Below are positions 8,291 to 19,600 of a stretch of 64,000 nucleotides of DNA, piece by piece (within the stretch, counting starts at the first letter, position 1; every line of letters starts with the position of its first letter). The stretch covers positions 1,178,001 through 1,242,000 of the forward strand of contig NZ_CP107880.1 in NCBI RefSeq assembly GCF_036013745.1, given 5' to 3'. Source of the DNA: Streptomyces sp. NBC_00483. GTDB lineage: Bacteria; Actinomycetota; Actinomycetes; Streptomycetales; Streptomycetaceae. The notes under the pieces were generated by a model. It worked only from the letters and a program-made list of their open reading frames with translations. It was not told the origin of the DNA and made no database searches. Both the position numbers and the translations under genes were made by a program.

Positions 8291-11200
8291 GTGCGCGAAG
8301 AAGCGAGAGTCTCGGCGGCGGCACGGAAAATCGTGGCGCTGGTGGGAGAGCACGAGAGCGGACTCGACCAGGACACGATGGCCGCGATCGTCAAGCGGCG
8401 ATACCCCAGGTTTCCCGAAGGACGCCTGGGACCGCTGCTCGCGGAAGCGGTCGGGGCCGGTCTCCTCGTACGGACGGGCGCGCGGTATCGGTCGGCCCCG
8501 GCGCCTGAGCCCGCGTCGGTGAGTACGAAAGCGACGCCGGGAAAGGAAGCGACGCCAGGCACGGAAGCTGCACCGGAACCGCAGGCGCGGCGGCCCGACG
8601 GCGCACCACTGCGCGCTGTCGCCCTGGACATCGAGAGCCTCGTGCGCACGACGGCCGAAGAGCCGTACGTGGAACGGCAGGTCTACGAGATCGCCGTGGT
8701 GCGCACCGGCACGGACGAGGCCTGGGTGCGGGCGGAGCCCGACCGGCAGCGGTTCCTGCGGATTCCCGGGGCCGCCGACGCGCTCCGTGAGCCGCGCGTC
8801 AGGGCGGACGTGGAGCGGTACGGCATCGAACCGGCGCAGGCCTGGGCGGAGTTACGCGCGTGGGTGGCGGACGCGGACGCCGTCGTCGCGCACAACGGCA
8901 CGGGGCTCGACTTCGCCGTCGTCCGGGAGGCGGCAGAGGCGGCCGGTGTCCCCGATCCGCTGGCGGGCCTCCGCACCGTCGACTCGCTCTATCTCGCGCA
9001 CGCCCTGTGGCCCACCGCGCCTTCGCACCGCCTCCAGGACCTGGCCCCGCAACCGGTCGGAGCCGGCCGCGCGCACACCGCCCTCGGCGACGCCCGGCTC
9101 CTCACGGCGCTCCTGGAACGAGCAGCCGCACGCTTCGCCGGGCTCGGTCCCGAGTGGTCGGACCTCATCGCCGACAGCTGCCCCGACTCGACAGGATGGC
9201 GGCTGCTGCGCGAGCTGGCCCACGGCCACCGGTCCGTCGAGCGCACACCGTTGACCTGGGACGCGAGCCAGGTCGCCGAGCTGCTCGGCGACGGCCTCGC
9301 GCCGCGCACGCCCCGGCGTTGTGACGCACGGCAGTCCGCGGGGCGTGCCGCCGTGACGGTTCCGGACTCGTTACGTGGCGCCGACGGCCGGGTCGACCCC
9401 ACCGCGATCGCCCGCGCGGTGCGCGACGAGCAGGTCGAACCACGCCCCGCACAACAGCAGATGACCACAACGCTCCACGCGTGGGCCGACCGTGGCGTGT
9501 GCGGTCTGATCGAGGCGCCCACCGGCACCGGAAAGAGCTTCGCGGTGCTCGCGGCGGCCCTGGACTGGCTCGCAGGAGACGACCGCCGCACGGCCGTCAT
9601 CGCGACGTACACCAAGCAGTTGCAGAACCAACTCGCCGGTGACCTGCTGGCACTCCGCCAAGCGCTGCCCCGGCTGCTCGGCGTCACCGACCTGGTCAAG
9701 GGCCAACGCAGCAGGCTGTCACTCGCCGCCCTCACCGCCGTACTCGCCGAATCCACCCGGAGGACAGGAGCCCCGGCGCGTGCGCCGCGAGGGAAGGGCC
9801 GGCCGCCGCAGCCGGCGCGGCGCGGCCGGGCCCGTTTCGGTGGCGACCCGCGCTACCGGGAGCTCGCCGTCTACCTGGCGCTCCGACTTCTCGCCTCGCC
9901 CGAGCCCCCGCTATCCTGGACCGCGCGCTCCGTCGACCCGGTCGATCTGCCCGCCTTCTTCGGCCAGTACGCGGGCCGCGCCCTGCCGCTCTGGCTGGAG
10001 TCCCTCTCCCAGCGGGACGGCGACCTCGCCCCCACCGCAGCCAATCCGCTCGCCGCGCACACCGACTCCGTGCGCGAAGCACTCCAAGGGCACCGGCTGG
10101 TCCTCGCCAACCACGCACTCGCGGTATCCCACGTGGACGATCTGCGTGCGCTCGGATCCCGCACCCTCCTTGTCCTCGACGAAGCACACGAGTTGGAGAA
10201 CGCCGCCACCTCGGCCCTGACCGTGAGCGTGGACCACCAGGATCTGGAATCCCTGCTCGCCGACTACCGCGGATGCTTGTCGGAGGCACGTCCCGGCGCC
10301 GGCCGGGACCGGGCAACCCAGGCCCTCGCGGAGCTCGACCGGCTCCTCGACGACGAACGGCTGCCACGGATGGCGGCCCGTGCGTTCGACGCCCATGGCC
10401 GCGGTGTCGGCGCCCGGGTCGGCAGCCGGGCGGCAACGCTCGCAGGCCCGTACACCGGCACCGCCGGCAGCCGCGGGGCACGCGACATGGCCCGGCTGCT
10501 CGCACGTATCGCCAAGGCCGCCGCCGTCTGCCGGAACACGACTGAGCAGTACGCCGTGGAGCACGCGGCCACGCTCGACGTTCTGGAACGCGAGCGGATC
10601 CGCGGCCTCGTCGCGCACACCGACACCGTGCTGACCGCCGTGGACCGCATCACCAACGACGTGGACCGCCTACTCGACCAGGCGGCCGCCCTCGACGGCG
10701 AACCGCCCTCACGCGTCGTCTACCTGGAGGAGCTCGCCGAACCCGCCGTCGACCTGCGCGCGTACCGCTTCCGCATCGCCGGCAGTCCCGTCGACCTGCC
10801 GGCCGACCCGGAGTGGCGCAGGTTCCTCGCCTCCTTCGACCGCGTGGCCTACGTCTCGGCGACCCTGCGGGTGTCCGGCGCCTGGGACTTCGTGCGGGAC
10901 CGGCTCGGCCTGGCACCGGACATGCCCGCCCTCGCGCTGCCTTCGCCCTTCGACCTCGGCGCCCAGGCCGAGCTCGTCTGTTTCGCCGACTTCCCCTCCT
11001 GGGCCGAACAGCAGGAGGGTGCGCTGCGCACGGTCGCCCACCAGCTCGCGGGATTCGCCAGGGAGACCGTCCGGCCGCGGCACGACGGCCGGGGACACGA
11101 CGGCGGGGGCCTGGTGCTCACCACGGCGCGCGCGACCGCCGCAGGGATCGGCAGCCACCTCCAGCGAGAGCTGCGCACCCGTGACCTGGACACACCCGTC

Positions 11201-14200
11201 GTGGAGGCACTGCCCCTCGGGAACGGCCGCGCCTACACGGAGTTCACCGACCCGGAGAACGGCGGCGGCTTCCTCGTGGGGACCAAAGGGCTGTGGCAAG
11301 GCGTCGATGTGGCGGACGAGGACCGGATCCGTCTCGTCTGGATCAACAAGCTTCCCTTCGCGCCGTTCGCGGCGCCCCTGATCGAGGCCCGCCGTTCCGC
11401 CGTCCGCGAGCGTGCCGCCACAGCAGGCCACCCCGACCCGGAAGGGGCCGCGACCGAGCAGTACTACCTGCCGCTCGCCGCCCTGCAACTGCGCCAGGCG
11501 GTCGGCCGGCTCATCCGCTCCGGCCGGCACCGGGGTGTGATCGTCATCAGCGACCGAAAGCTCGCCGGGCACAGCGCACTGCGCCGCTCGTACCGCCGCG
11601 CGTTCCTCGGGAGTCTCGACGAGGGGCTTGTCAGGCCCTGCCCCGACACCGGCGATCCCGTCGGCGGCAACGTCGTGCCCATGGCCGAGGGATGGCGTCG
11701 CATCTGGGCCTTTCTCGCGGCCCAGGGCGTCATTCCGCCGTCGCGCGCCGAGGACCTGTGCACCGCTGCCGCGCTGGACGAGCAGGCGCTGCTGCCGCAC
11801 ACCCGCCGGATCCGCAACCTCGCACTCACCGCCCCCGAGGCCGTGAAGCTACGGGAGGAAGGACGGCTCACCGAGGAAGTGCTCGACCGCTGCGAGCAAG
11901 TGGCCGGGCTGCTGCGGCTCACTGACGAGCCGGTACCGCTGCGGCGGGGCCAACGGGCCGTCATCACCGCCGTGGCCGAGGGACGCAACGCGCTCGGACT
12001 GCTGCCCACCGGGTTCGGCAAGAGCTTCACCTTCCAGCTTCCCGCACTGGTGCTTCCGGGAGTAACTCTCGTCGTCAGCCCGCTCGTTGCACTCATGCAC
12101 GACCAGGCGCTGGAACTGAACCGCTCGATCGGCGGGGCGGTCCGCGCGCTCGTCTCTCCGATGCGGGAGTCCAGCAGCAGAACCGGCAAGACCGAGGTCG
12201 CCGACCAGCTCGGCGGCCGGCACGACCACGGCATCCGGCTCGTCTACATCAGTCCGGAACGGCTGTGCCAGCGGCGGTTCCGTGAAGTCGTACGACAGGC
12301 CGTCGCGGCGTGCCGGGTCACCCGAATCGCCGTCGACGAGGCACACACCTTGGCCCAGTGGGAGGACTTCCGCCCCAGCATGCGCCGGGTCAGCCGGTTC
12401 CTGGACGAGCTGCGCCGCGACCACGGGCTCGGCGTGACCGCGGTCACCGCGACCGCGAACCGGACCGTGCACGCGGCGCTGCGCGAGGGACTCTTCCGGC
12501 TGCCGGGGGACATTCCCGCGCCCGGGTCGACGGCCGAGCAGGCCGAGGCCGGGCGGGCGGGGGTTCAGGGCAGCCTGGTGACGGTGCGCGAGAACCCTGT
12601 CCGGCCGGAACTCGCCATACACCGGCGGTCGTTGGGGAGGCTGGGGCCGGGCGGCACGGCCGGGCTGGTGGAGCGGGTGACGGACGCCCTCGACGGGCAC
12701 GCGATCTTCTACTGCCTCACAGTCAAGGAGGTCACCACGCTCTATACACACCTGCGCGAGTACGTCGGTGACGCCGGGGTCCGTGTGCTGCGCTACCACG
12801 GGAGGCTCACCGAAGCGGAGAAGTCCGCGGTGATGAACGAGTTCCGGGACGCACCGCGCGAGGGGGACGAAGGGTTCGCGCCCGTGGTCACCGTCGCCAC
12901 GTCCGCCTTCGGCCTCGGCATCAACCGGGACGACATACGCACCGTGTTCTGTGTTTCGCCACCGACCGACCTGGCCGCGCTGTACCAGCAGATCGGACGC
13001 GCGGGACGGGACCACGCGCAGCGGGACGGTACCGGTGACGGACCGTCCAACACGGGACTCGCACTCGCCAGCGACCGCGGACTGCGCCTGGTCCGCTTCA
13101 TGACCGCCGCCGAAGCCGGGCCCGGACTCCTGAGGAGGATGGGCAGGCTCGTTCTCGCGCAGGACGGGGGCAGCTTCGATCCGGCCGAACTCGCCGGTCG
13201 GCTCATGGCCCAGGACGCGGCCGCCGGCGTGCTGTCCGAATCCGATCTGCGTGATCAGCACACCCAGGACCGCTACCGGAGCGGTGTGCTGCGCGCCTTC
13301 AGCACGCTCGCCGACCTCGGCGCGGTGCAGGATCTTGGCGACTATCCGCCGGTGTGCGCGGTCCGTCCCGGGGAGCTCGGCCCGAGCAGCGACCCGGTCC
13401 GCCACGGAGTCAACGGGAAGGCCGACCGCACCGACGAGGGCCATGTGATCGACACCGTGCTCGGCAGCGTGAATCCGGCACGCACCGACGTACGCCTCCT
13501 CGACCGTGCCCTCGCCGAAGGCGACCCCGGCTACCGGTCACTGGCCGACTCCCCTGCTGCCACCTGGGAACTCCTCGCCGACCTGCACGACCGCGGCCTG
13601 CTCGACGTGTCGGCCGCCCCCAGCCGCCGCCTCGTGACCGGCCTGCGCGTCCTCCACAAAGACCTCCCTCCGGGATATCTCGAACTGCTCGGCCGGCGTA
13701 GTGCCCGCGCGGACCAGGAGATCGCCGTTCTGCGTGCCTTCTTCGACGCGCCCACCACATGCGCCCAGCGCCTCTTCGCGGACTACTTCGGTGTCCCCGA
13801 TCTTCCGGAGGGCTGCTGCACCTGGGCGGGCCGCCGCTGCTCGGCGTGCTGGGAATCCGGCCGATGGCCCACCGCCGACCGCCGCCCCGCCGTCGCCCAC
13901 GCCTTCGGCAGCCCCCGCCCCCACCTGGGAGGCGGCAGCGACACTGCCCTGCGGAACCAGCGCGTCGACCTCCAGGTGTACCGGCTGCTCCAGCTACAGC
14001 CCCAAGGCATCCACCCCCGGCGTCTCCTGCACGCCCTGCGCGGTGACGAGAGCGCCTTTCAGCCCGGCTCCGGCACGGTCGTCCAGCTGCCGAGGGCTCT
14101 CCGGGACAGCCGGCACTTCGGCGGCCGTGCCGACCTGACGCCCAGGGAGGTCGACGCGAGCCTGGCCCGGCTTGCCGAGCGCGGGGCCGCCGAGGAAGCC

Positions 14201-14281
14201 GGACAACGACGCTGGCGCGCGCTGCGCGCGAGCACGCCTGCGAGGACCGACGAGACCACCCGAAGGGGGAACCGACCATGA
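8291..14281 (+). CDS. DEDDh 3'-5' exonuclease / DinG-like helicase / RecQ-like helicase fusion
   Basis: About 1996 residues from GTG 8291 (GGAAGGGCGGGG upstream); an ATG at 8162 is possible but adds unstructured sequence. Residues ~110-275 are a DnaQ-type exonuclease: DIE at 113, HNGTGLDF, and a final H-x4-D. Residues ~395-1140 are a DinG/XPD-type SF2 helicase with APTGTGKS (Lys415), DEAH at 630 and a C-terminal motor lobe ending in a QAVGRLIRSG motif. Residues ~1220-1550 are a second, RecQ-type motor with PTGFGKS (Lys1244), DEAH at 1349 and YQQIGRAGRD. A cysteine cluster (CC..CSAC, ~1841) may be the RecQ zinc site. The DinG module has no cysteines between motif I and DEAH, so the usual Fe-S cluster seems lost. 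One chain could unwind in both polarities and trim ends. Confidence 0.85.
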   Translation: MREEARVSAAARKIVALVGEHESGLDQDTMAAIVKRRYPRFPEGRLGPLLAEAVGAGLLVRTGARYRSAPAPEPASVSTKATPGKEATPGTEAAPEPQARRPDGAPLRAVALDIESLVRTTAEEPYVERQVYEIAVVRTGTDEAWVRAEPDRQRFLRIPGAADALREPRVRADVERYGIEPAQAWAELRAWVADADAVVAHNGTGLDFAVVREAAEAAGVPDPLAGLRTVDSLYLAHALWPTAPSHRLQDLAPQPVGAGRAHTALGDARLLTALLERAAARFAGLGPEWSDLIADSCPDSTGWRLLRELAHGHRSVERTPLTWDASQVAELLGDGLAPRTPRRCDARQSAGRAAVTVPDSLRGADGRVDPTAIARAVRDEQVEPRPAQQQMTTTLHAWADRGVCGLIEAPTGTGKSFAVLAAALDWLAGDDRRTAVIATYTKQLQNQLAGDLLALRQALPRLLGVTDLVKGQRSRLSLAALTAVLAESTRRTGAPARAPRGKGRPPQPARRGRARFGGDPRYRELAVYLALRLLASPEPPLSWTARSVDPVDLPAFFGQYAGRALPLWLESLSQRDGDLAPTAANPLAAHTDSVREALQGHRLVLANHALAVSHVDDLRALGSRTLLVLDEAHELENAATSALTVSVDHQDLESLLADYRGCLSEARPGAGRDRATQALAELDRLLDDERLPRMAARAFDAHGRGVGARVGSRAATLAGPYTGTAGSRGARDMARLLARIAKAAAVCRNTTEQYAVEHAATLDVLERERIRGLVAHTDTVLTAVDRITNDVDRLLDQAAALDGEPPSRVVYLEELAEPAVDLRAYRFRIAGSPVDLPADPEWRRFLASFDRVAYVSATLRVSGAWDFVRDRLGLAPDMPALALPSPFDLGAQAELVCFADFPSWAEQQEGALRTVAHQLAGFARETVRPRHDGRGHDGGGLVLTTARATAAGIGSHLQRELRTRDLDTPVVEALPLGNGRAYTEFTDPENGGGFLVGTKGLWQGVDVADEDRIRLVWINKLPFAPFAAPLIEARRSAVRERAATAGHPDPEGAATEQYYLPLAALQLRQAVGRLIRSGRHRGVIVISDRKLAGHSALRRSYRRAFLGSLDEGLVRPCPDTGDPVGGNVVPMAEGWRRIWAFLAAQGVIPPSRAEDLCTAAALDEQALLPHTRRIRNLALTAPEAVKLREEGRLTEEVLDRCEQVAGLLRLTDEPVPLRRGQRAVITAVAEGRNALGLLPTGFGKSFTFQLPALVLPGVTLVVSPLVALMHDQALELNRSIGGAVRALVSPMRESSSRTGKTEVADQLGGRHDHGIRLVYISPERLCQRRFREVVRQAVAACRVTRIAVDEAHTLAQWEDFRPSMRRVSRFLDELRRDHGLGVTAVTATANRTVHAALREGLFRLPGDIPAPGSTAEQAEAGRAGVQGSLVTVRENPVRPELAIHRRSLGRLGPGGTAGLVERVTDALDGHAIFYCLTVKEVTTLYTHLREYVGDAGVRVLRYHGRLTEAEKSAVMNEFRDAPREGDEGFAPVVTVATSAFGLGINRDDIRTVFCVSPPTDLAALYQQIGRAGRDHAQRDGTGDGPSNTGLALASDRGLRLVRFMTAAEAGPGLLRRMGRLVLAQDGGSFDPAELAGRLMAQDAAAGVLSESDLRDQHTQDRYRSGVLRAFSTLADLGAVQDLGDYPPVCAVRPGELGPSSDPVRHGVNGKADRTDEGHVIDTVLGSVNPARTDVRLLDRALAEGDPGYRSLADSPAATWELLADLHDRGLLDVSAAPSRRLVTGLRVLHKDLPPGYLELLGRRSARADQEIAVLRAFFDAPTTCAQRLFADYFGVPDLPEGCCTWAGRRCSACWESGRWPTADRRPAVAHAFGSPRPHLGGGSDTALRNQRVDLQVYRLLQLQPQGIHPRRLLHALRGDESAFQPGSGTVVQLPRALRDSRHFGGRADLTPREVDASLARLAERGAAEEAGQRRWRALRASTPARTDETTRRGNRP

Positions 14282-16578
14282 CCGTGCCCCGTCCCGGACC
14301 TGCGACGCACACGCCGGTCTGGCAACCGTACGAAGAGGAACCGCTGCTGACCGCCGCCATGACCGGCGGCCCGGACACCACGCCCCCACAAGACCTCCGA
14401 CGCCTGCGGCAGTACCTGGAAGCCGTCGCCGCGGAACGCGAGGGCCCGCTGCACACCGCGGTGGCCTTCAACGCGGCCTACTTCGGTTACGAGACCGGGG
14501 GCGAGAGGTACGGGCGAATCCCCCTGGATCCCGACACCTTTCCCGAGCTCAGGCTTCGCGGCGAGAGTCCGCCGCTCCCCGTGGGGGCGCTGGTGCGCAT
14601 CGACACCGGGGACTGCAACACGCTGCTGTACGCAGAGATCGTCTATCGCGAAGGGCGGCACCCCGCCGCCGAGGAGGCGGACGACGTACCCGCCTGGCTG
14701 TCGGGTGCACCGGCCGGTGCCACGGACCCGAGGCTGCCCGCACCGGAGTATCGGCCCGGCGCGGGCGGACCCGCCGTCCGACGGGAGCTCCTGGTGCCGG
14801 ACCTGACACTTTTCGGACTGCAGCCCACAGACGCCAAGTTGAGCGCACTGTGCCGTCAGGACAAGTGGCTGAACCGGCACGGACATCTCCTCACGGACAT
14901 CCGGTACGCCTCCGCGGATGAGGCAGCGCGCAGCGACCGCGCCGCCTTCGTCGCATACCTGCTCACCTGCCAGCGCGAGGCCCTCCTCGCCGCCCACGTT
15001 CCCGTGCCGCTCGCCGTCCTCGCGGGCAGCACCGATGACGGTCGGCTCCAGCAGGCTCTGGAGGGCATACTCGATGTGATCGAGCACGCCTTGGCCGGCA
15101 GCGAAGAGCTCCTCTCGTGGCAGTCTTACGCCCTGCCACGACGCCGGGTCGCCGAAGGGCTCGGCAGGGACGGCGCGCTGGGCCGGCACGATCTCGCCAC
15201 CTTGGCCGGATCACTCGAGCGGGCCGTGCTGCCGCGCCCGGGACACCGCCGGGCCGATACAGGGCCACGGTCGCTGTACACCGCGGTGGCCCCCTGGCTG
15301 ACCTCTATCCGTGACGCGGGCGAGCTGCTCGACGGCCCCGAATACGCGGTCACCGTGTGCCGCGTCAATCTCGCCATGTCCCAGCACCTCGGGTCGGCCA
15401 AAGGAGGCCTTCTGGAGGAGTCCGACGTCCGGGTCTCACTCGACGACGCCTTCGAGAGCGGAGGGATCTGGCGCTCGCACCATCCCGGATCGGATGAGAA
15501 GGATGACGATCCGCTGACCCCGGCAGGACGGGGATGGACAGAGTCGGTCCCCCGGCCCGCGGAACACAGCGCACCGCCCACCCCTGCGCCTGAGCCCGAG
15601 CCCTTGGACGACCCGCTGGAGGACGACACCCGCCTCGGCGGTCCCCAAGACCTCCGCATCGGCGACAGCGAGGTCACCTGGCGGTTCCCGCTACGCCTCA
15701 AACACCTCACCGAAGGGACGCTTCCACTGCGCCCTCTGGTCCGCGAGGTGTTACGGACCGGGTGCGACGAAAACCGGATCGCACGCGTGGAGTTGCATCA
15801 CCCGGGAGGCACCCTCGAGCCGGACGAGGAAGTACAGGAGACCATGCTCGACACTGCCACCGAACACGGCGAACTCAGTGGAATCAGCTGGCCGTTCGAC
15901 TTCTTTCCGGGCCTGTTCATCACCGTCCAGTGGACCCGTGGCGCCCGCTTGTTCCGTCTGTCCACATCCGAGCTCGACGTCCCGGTGGAGGTGGACGGAG
16001 AGCTCGTGTCCCATGCGTACGACGCTCACATCCATATCCGTGAAACGGGTCCGGCCGCACGGCGACCCTCCGGCGCGGGACTCGGCGACCTGGTGTTGCG
16101 GACGGTCCGCCGGTGCGGCCGTCTCACTCCCGACGGGCACGCGCTCCTCGACCGTTCCGCGCTGCCGCGCACGGTGTACGGCGATGGCGCGACCGAGCAT
16201 CAAAGCACGTCGATCCAGGCGGAGTTGAGCCGACTACTGACCGAAGGCCGATTGTTCTCAGCGATCGGCAGCCGGGATGCGGACGGTGTTCCGTGGCACC
16301 CGGCGCGCGAGGGCGAGGTGGTCATTCCGATCGTCGGGTACGACCCCGCGCCACGAGCGGTACCGCGCTCCTCGGTGCCGCGCACCGGTCCGGTGGCGAG
16401 GTCGACGGTGGCCGTCCACCACGTCAGCGGTTTCCTCAGGCGTCTGCCCGCGGGATGGGACCCGAGCGATGCACAGCGGGCCGCCTACCGGGCGCACTGC
16501 CGATGGATAGGCAAGGCGGACGGCGCCGAACTACCGCCGGGGTTCACCTTCGTCACCGAACACGACCGCAGAGGCTGA
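14278..16578 (+). CDS. Unrecognised 766-residue protein of the defence-like locus
   Basis: The ATG at 14278 overlaps the stop of the exonuclease-helicase (ATGA), so the two are co-translated. I do not recognise the family. The N-terminal ~400 residues are mixed alpha/beta, with a helical stretch at about 230-350. A Pro/Glu/Asp-rich linker lies near 430-450. The C-terminal ~300 residues contain beta-rich segments and a helix-rich tract around 600-680 that could be a winged helix. There is no Walker motif, nuclease signature, membrane segment or signal peptide. Its place between a helicase and a STAND ATPase in one operon suggests an adaptor or a target/DNA-recognition subunit, but that is only context. 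Confidence 0.7.
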   Translation: MTVPRPGPATHTPVWQPYEEEPLLTAAMTGGPDTTPPQDLRRLRQYLEAVAAEREGPLHTAVAFNAAYFGYETGGERYGRIPLDPDTFPELRLRGESPPLPVGALVRIDTGDCNTLLYAEIVYREGRHPAAEEADDVPAWLSGAPAGATDPRLPAPEYRPGAGGPAVRRELLVPDLTLFGLQPTDAKLSALCRQDKWLNRHGHLLTDIRYASADEAARSDRAAFVAYLLTCQREALLAAHVPVPLAVLAGSTDDGRLQQALEGILDVIEHALAGSEELLSWQSYALPRRRVAEGLGRDGALGRHDLATLAGSLERAVLPRPGHRRADTGPRSLYTAVAPWLTSIRDAGELLDGPEYAVTVCRVNLAMSQHLGSAKGGLLEESDVRVSLDDAFESGGIWRSHHPGSDEKDDDPLTPAGRGWTESVPRPAEHSAPPTPAPEPEPLDDPLEDDTRLGGPQDLRIGDSEVTWRFPLRLKHLTEGTLPLRPLVREVLRTGCDENRIARVELHHPGGTLEPDEEVQETMLDTATEHGELSGISWPFDFFPGLFITVQWTRGARLFRLSTSELDVPVEVDGELVSHAYDAHIHIRETGPAARRPSGAGLGDLVLRTVRRCGRLTPDGHALLDRSALPRTVYGDGATEHQSTSIQAELSRLLTEGRLFSAIGSRDADGVPWHPAREGEVVIPIVGYDPAPRAVPRSSVPRTGPVARSTVAVHHVSGFLRRLPAGWDPSDAQRAAYRAHCRWIGKADGAELPPGFTFVTEHDRRG

Positions 16579-16649
16579 TCCGCACCTCCCCTGCTCCGTC
16601 CTGTCCGCCAGGAACCGCGCGGATTCACCCAGCGAAGGAAGGCACGTCG

Positions 16650-19600
16650 ATGAAGCCCCGCTATCCCGTCCGGAACCACCTCCCGTTCACTCCTCCAGAC
16701 GTTCCGGAACACCTGCTCACCACCCTCTCCCAGGCGCTTTACGTCCTCGATCCGGTGGTACGCCCGACCCTGTCCGAACTCACCGTCAACGAGATCGAGA
16801 AGGTACTCAACTCGCTTGCGCAGAAGGACGGACAGCACCTCATGCTCCACCTCGGGCTACGCAAACTCGCACCGCGGCGCTTCGGCCCCACACTCAGCGA
16901 GCAGGTACTGAAGAGGCTGCAGGGGATATCAGACAGCGCAGACCTGGAGGGGGCCACGGCCCTCCTGACAACGCGAGTGATCCACGACAGCGTGCGCCAG
17001 GCGGTGGAAGAGCATGCCGGTCGGTCGGGTCCGGACAGGCCGTTGCGGTGGAGTGAGAACGTGCTGCGCCTGGCCGTCTTCTCCCATCTGACGGCCTCCG
17101 CGCTCGATGCGCGCGTCGTCCTGTGGGCCGCAGACAGGGACTGGCTCGGCGTCGAGGCCGAGAAGAGCGTCCTGGAGGCGATCCGTGCAGCTGCCGTGGA
17201 CCTCGTGACCGCCACCCCCGGCTTCCCGGAGGATCTTGTGCCGCAGAGGCCGAGTGGTGACCGGCCGGGCCACGCGACACGCGAGCCCGAGGAGCCTGCA
17301 GCTGCTTCCCCTTCCGCGGGGAGGGAAGCCGAGGGAGCCGAGGAACAGGGAGGCAAGTACGAGGAACCCGTGCAACCTCCCGAGGATTCCACGCTCGAAG
17401 ATGCGCGAGACGCTGTCGTCCGGGCGATGAGCACAGCGCAGGATGCGGTCGAGCGGATGCGCGGCGCACTCGCCGCCGGGAGCCCGCCGGGAGACGACGA
17501 CCAACGCACGGTGACCGAAGTCGCCCCGGCCTTCGCCCGTGCACTGGCCCTGCTCGACGCCGCCGGGAGCCCCGGGATCGCACCGCGGTTGCTGGACATC
17601 ACGGAAGCGACGGCGGCCCGGGTCGACGCATCGCGACGCGACACGCTCGCCCGTGCCCGGCTTGCAACCGTACGCATGCTTGTCTGCCCGTACGGGGGCC
17701 CGGTGGCCGATGTCCTCGCCGGGGCCCGGGAACAGGCCGAGGCTCTTCTCTCAACAACGGCATGGAGTGCGTCCGAATCGGACCGCGCACACGTCCTGGG
17801 GCTCCTCGCGGACCTGGTCGAGGTACGCGACCGGTCGGGTACAGGCCCGGAGCTGACCGAGGCGCAGCAGAAGCTTTCGGCGGCGCATGCACCGTACGCG
17901 GTGGCGGCCGTACTGCACGATCAGATCGTGGTGTCTGCACCCGCCGGGCTGTCGGTGCAAGCACCGACCCAGCGGAGTAACACTGTGCCGCAGCAGAGAG
18001 ACACCACGGGGAAGGCGGAGGTCGCCAGAGAGCTGCCGGCCCATGCCACGCACGAAGGTGCGGACCCGGCCGTCACCGCCACGTCGCCGCCCGCGGCCGG
18101 CGACGGTTCCGGCGGGCTCGACGCCCCATCCGGCCTGCCGGGCACCGTCGCGGAAACGGCCGGTGGGACCTTGGAAGGGAGCGGCACCTCAGAGGACATC
18201 ACGGCGACTGCTCCGGAGGACGACACAGAGACCAATCACTCTGCGGTGGAAGTTCACCCGCCGGCCGGCACGGACCCGACCGGTGGAGACAGCGCACGGC
18301 TCGTGAAGTCCATTGCCGCCGACATGCCGCCCACGGACGGCCCCGGCGAAGGCCGCACGGAGCGTCGTGCCGTACCCGGAAACCACACTTCGGCGCCACC
18401 CGCGCAGCACACGGCCGCACTTGGGAACCTCACCTCCGCCGGAGACGTCGAACTCGCCCTGGCGCGGCTCGTGTCCGAACGCCGCTTCGGACTCGCCGCG
18501 CACATCGCCGCAGCGGCAGAGCGTTCCAGGGCCGAAGTCACCGCGCTCCGGCTGGCCGGCGCGGTCACCGCACTGCGCACCCCCACGGACAAGGCGGCCG
18601 TCCATGTCGCCGAGCTGTTGCGGAACGAGGACCGGCTGGCCGACGCCGATGCCGACGGCGTACCTCTGGTTCTGCTGCCGAGCCTGGTACGGGCTGCGCT
18701 GGTGACCGGGGACCTCGTGGTCGGAGCCCAGTTGAAGACGCTCTCCACCCGGTTCTCCGGAGCCTTGGCCGAAATGGCGGCAGTGGTGGCAGACGCCACC
18801 CTGAAGGGCGCGCTGCTCGCCGTACCGCCCAGCACGGTCGTCGCCGACGTCTCAGGAACCGAGGCGAGGTTACGCGAGACGGTTGATGCCTGTCGCACGC
18901 AGCTGAAGGGAGTCCACCTCCGCTTGCCGCGGGCCACCCGTATGGTCAAGGGATGGCTCAAGCCCGAGGGCGAGCTCGGCTCCGCCCTCACCGCGATCGT
19001 GAACGGGGTCCCGGACGCGGAGGAACGCGCGCAACGGCTCGCGGACACCTTCTGCCGCAAGGCCGACATCGAAGCGTTGATCGACAAGGCCGATGCCGCC
19101 CTGCGCGGTTCCAGCGGCAGTGTCATCCAGGGAGCCGTGCGCACCGGTGCCAGGCAGTTCGTCGAGCGAACCTGTGCCACGGTCCGTGCCTGGCAGATCG
19201 CACGGCAGTCCGCCGCCCGGCACACCACCGACAACGCCTGGGCGTTCGACGAGGTCGCCGCGCTCCGGAACCGGCTCCTCGCTCTGCGGGGACAGGCGGT
19301 CGCGGACCTGGACTCGGCGGGCACCCGGACCACGCCTCTCACGCGAGCCGCCGCATTCGTCGCACGGGCTGTACTGACCGACGCGCTGGACGAGTTGGAG
19401 CACGGCGCGAGCGCCTCCTTGCCGCTGGTCACCGCGGACACCACGCGCGTACTCGACGCGGAACTGGAGAAGATCGCCCCGACCGCCGGCGACCTCCCCG
19501 ACGACTCCCGTCACCGCCCTGTGGACCTGTCCACCCTGCTCCTCGCCGTGAGCACGACGTGGTCCGAGGCCATCGCATGTCTCCACGACCGCGACGCTTT

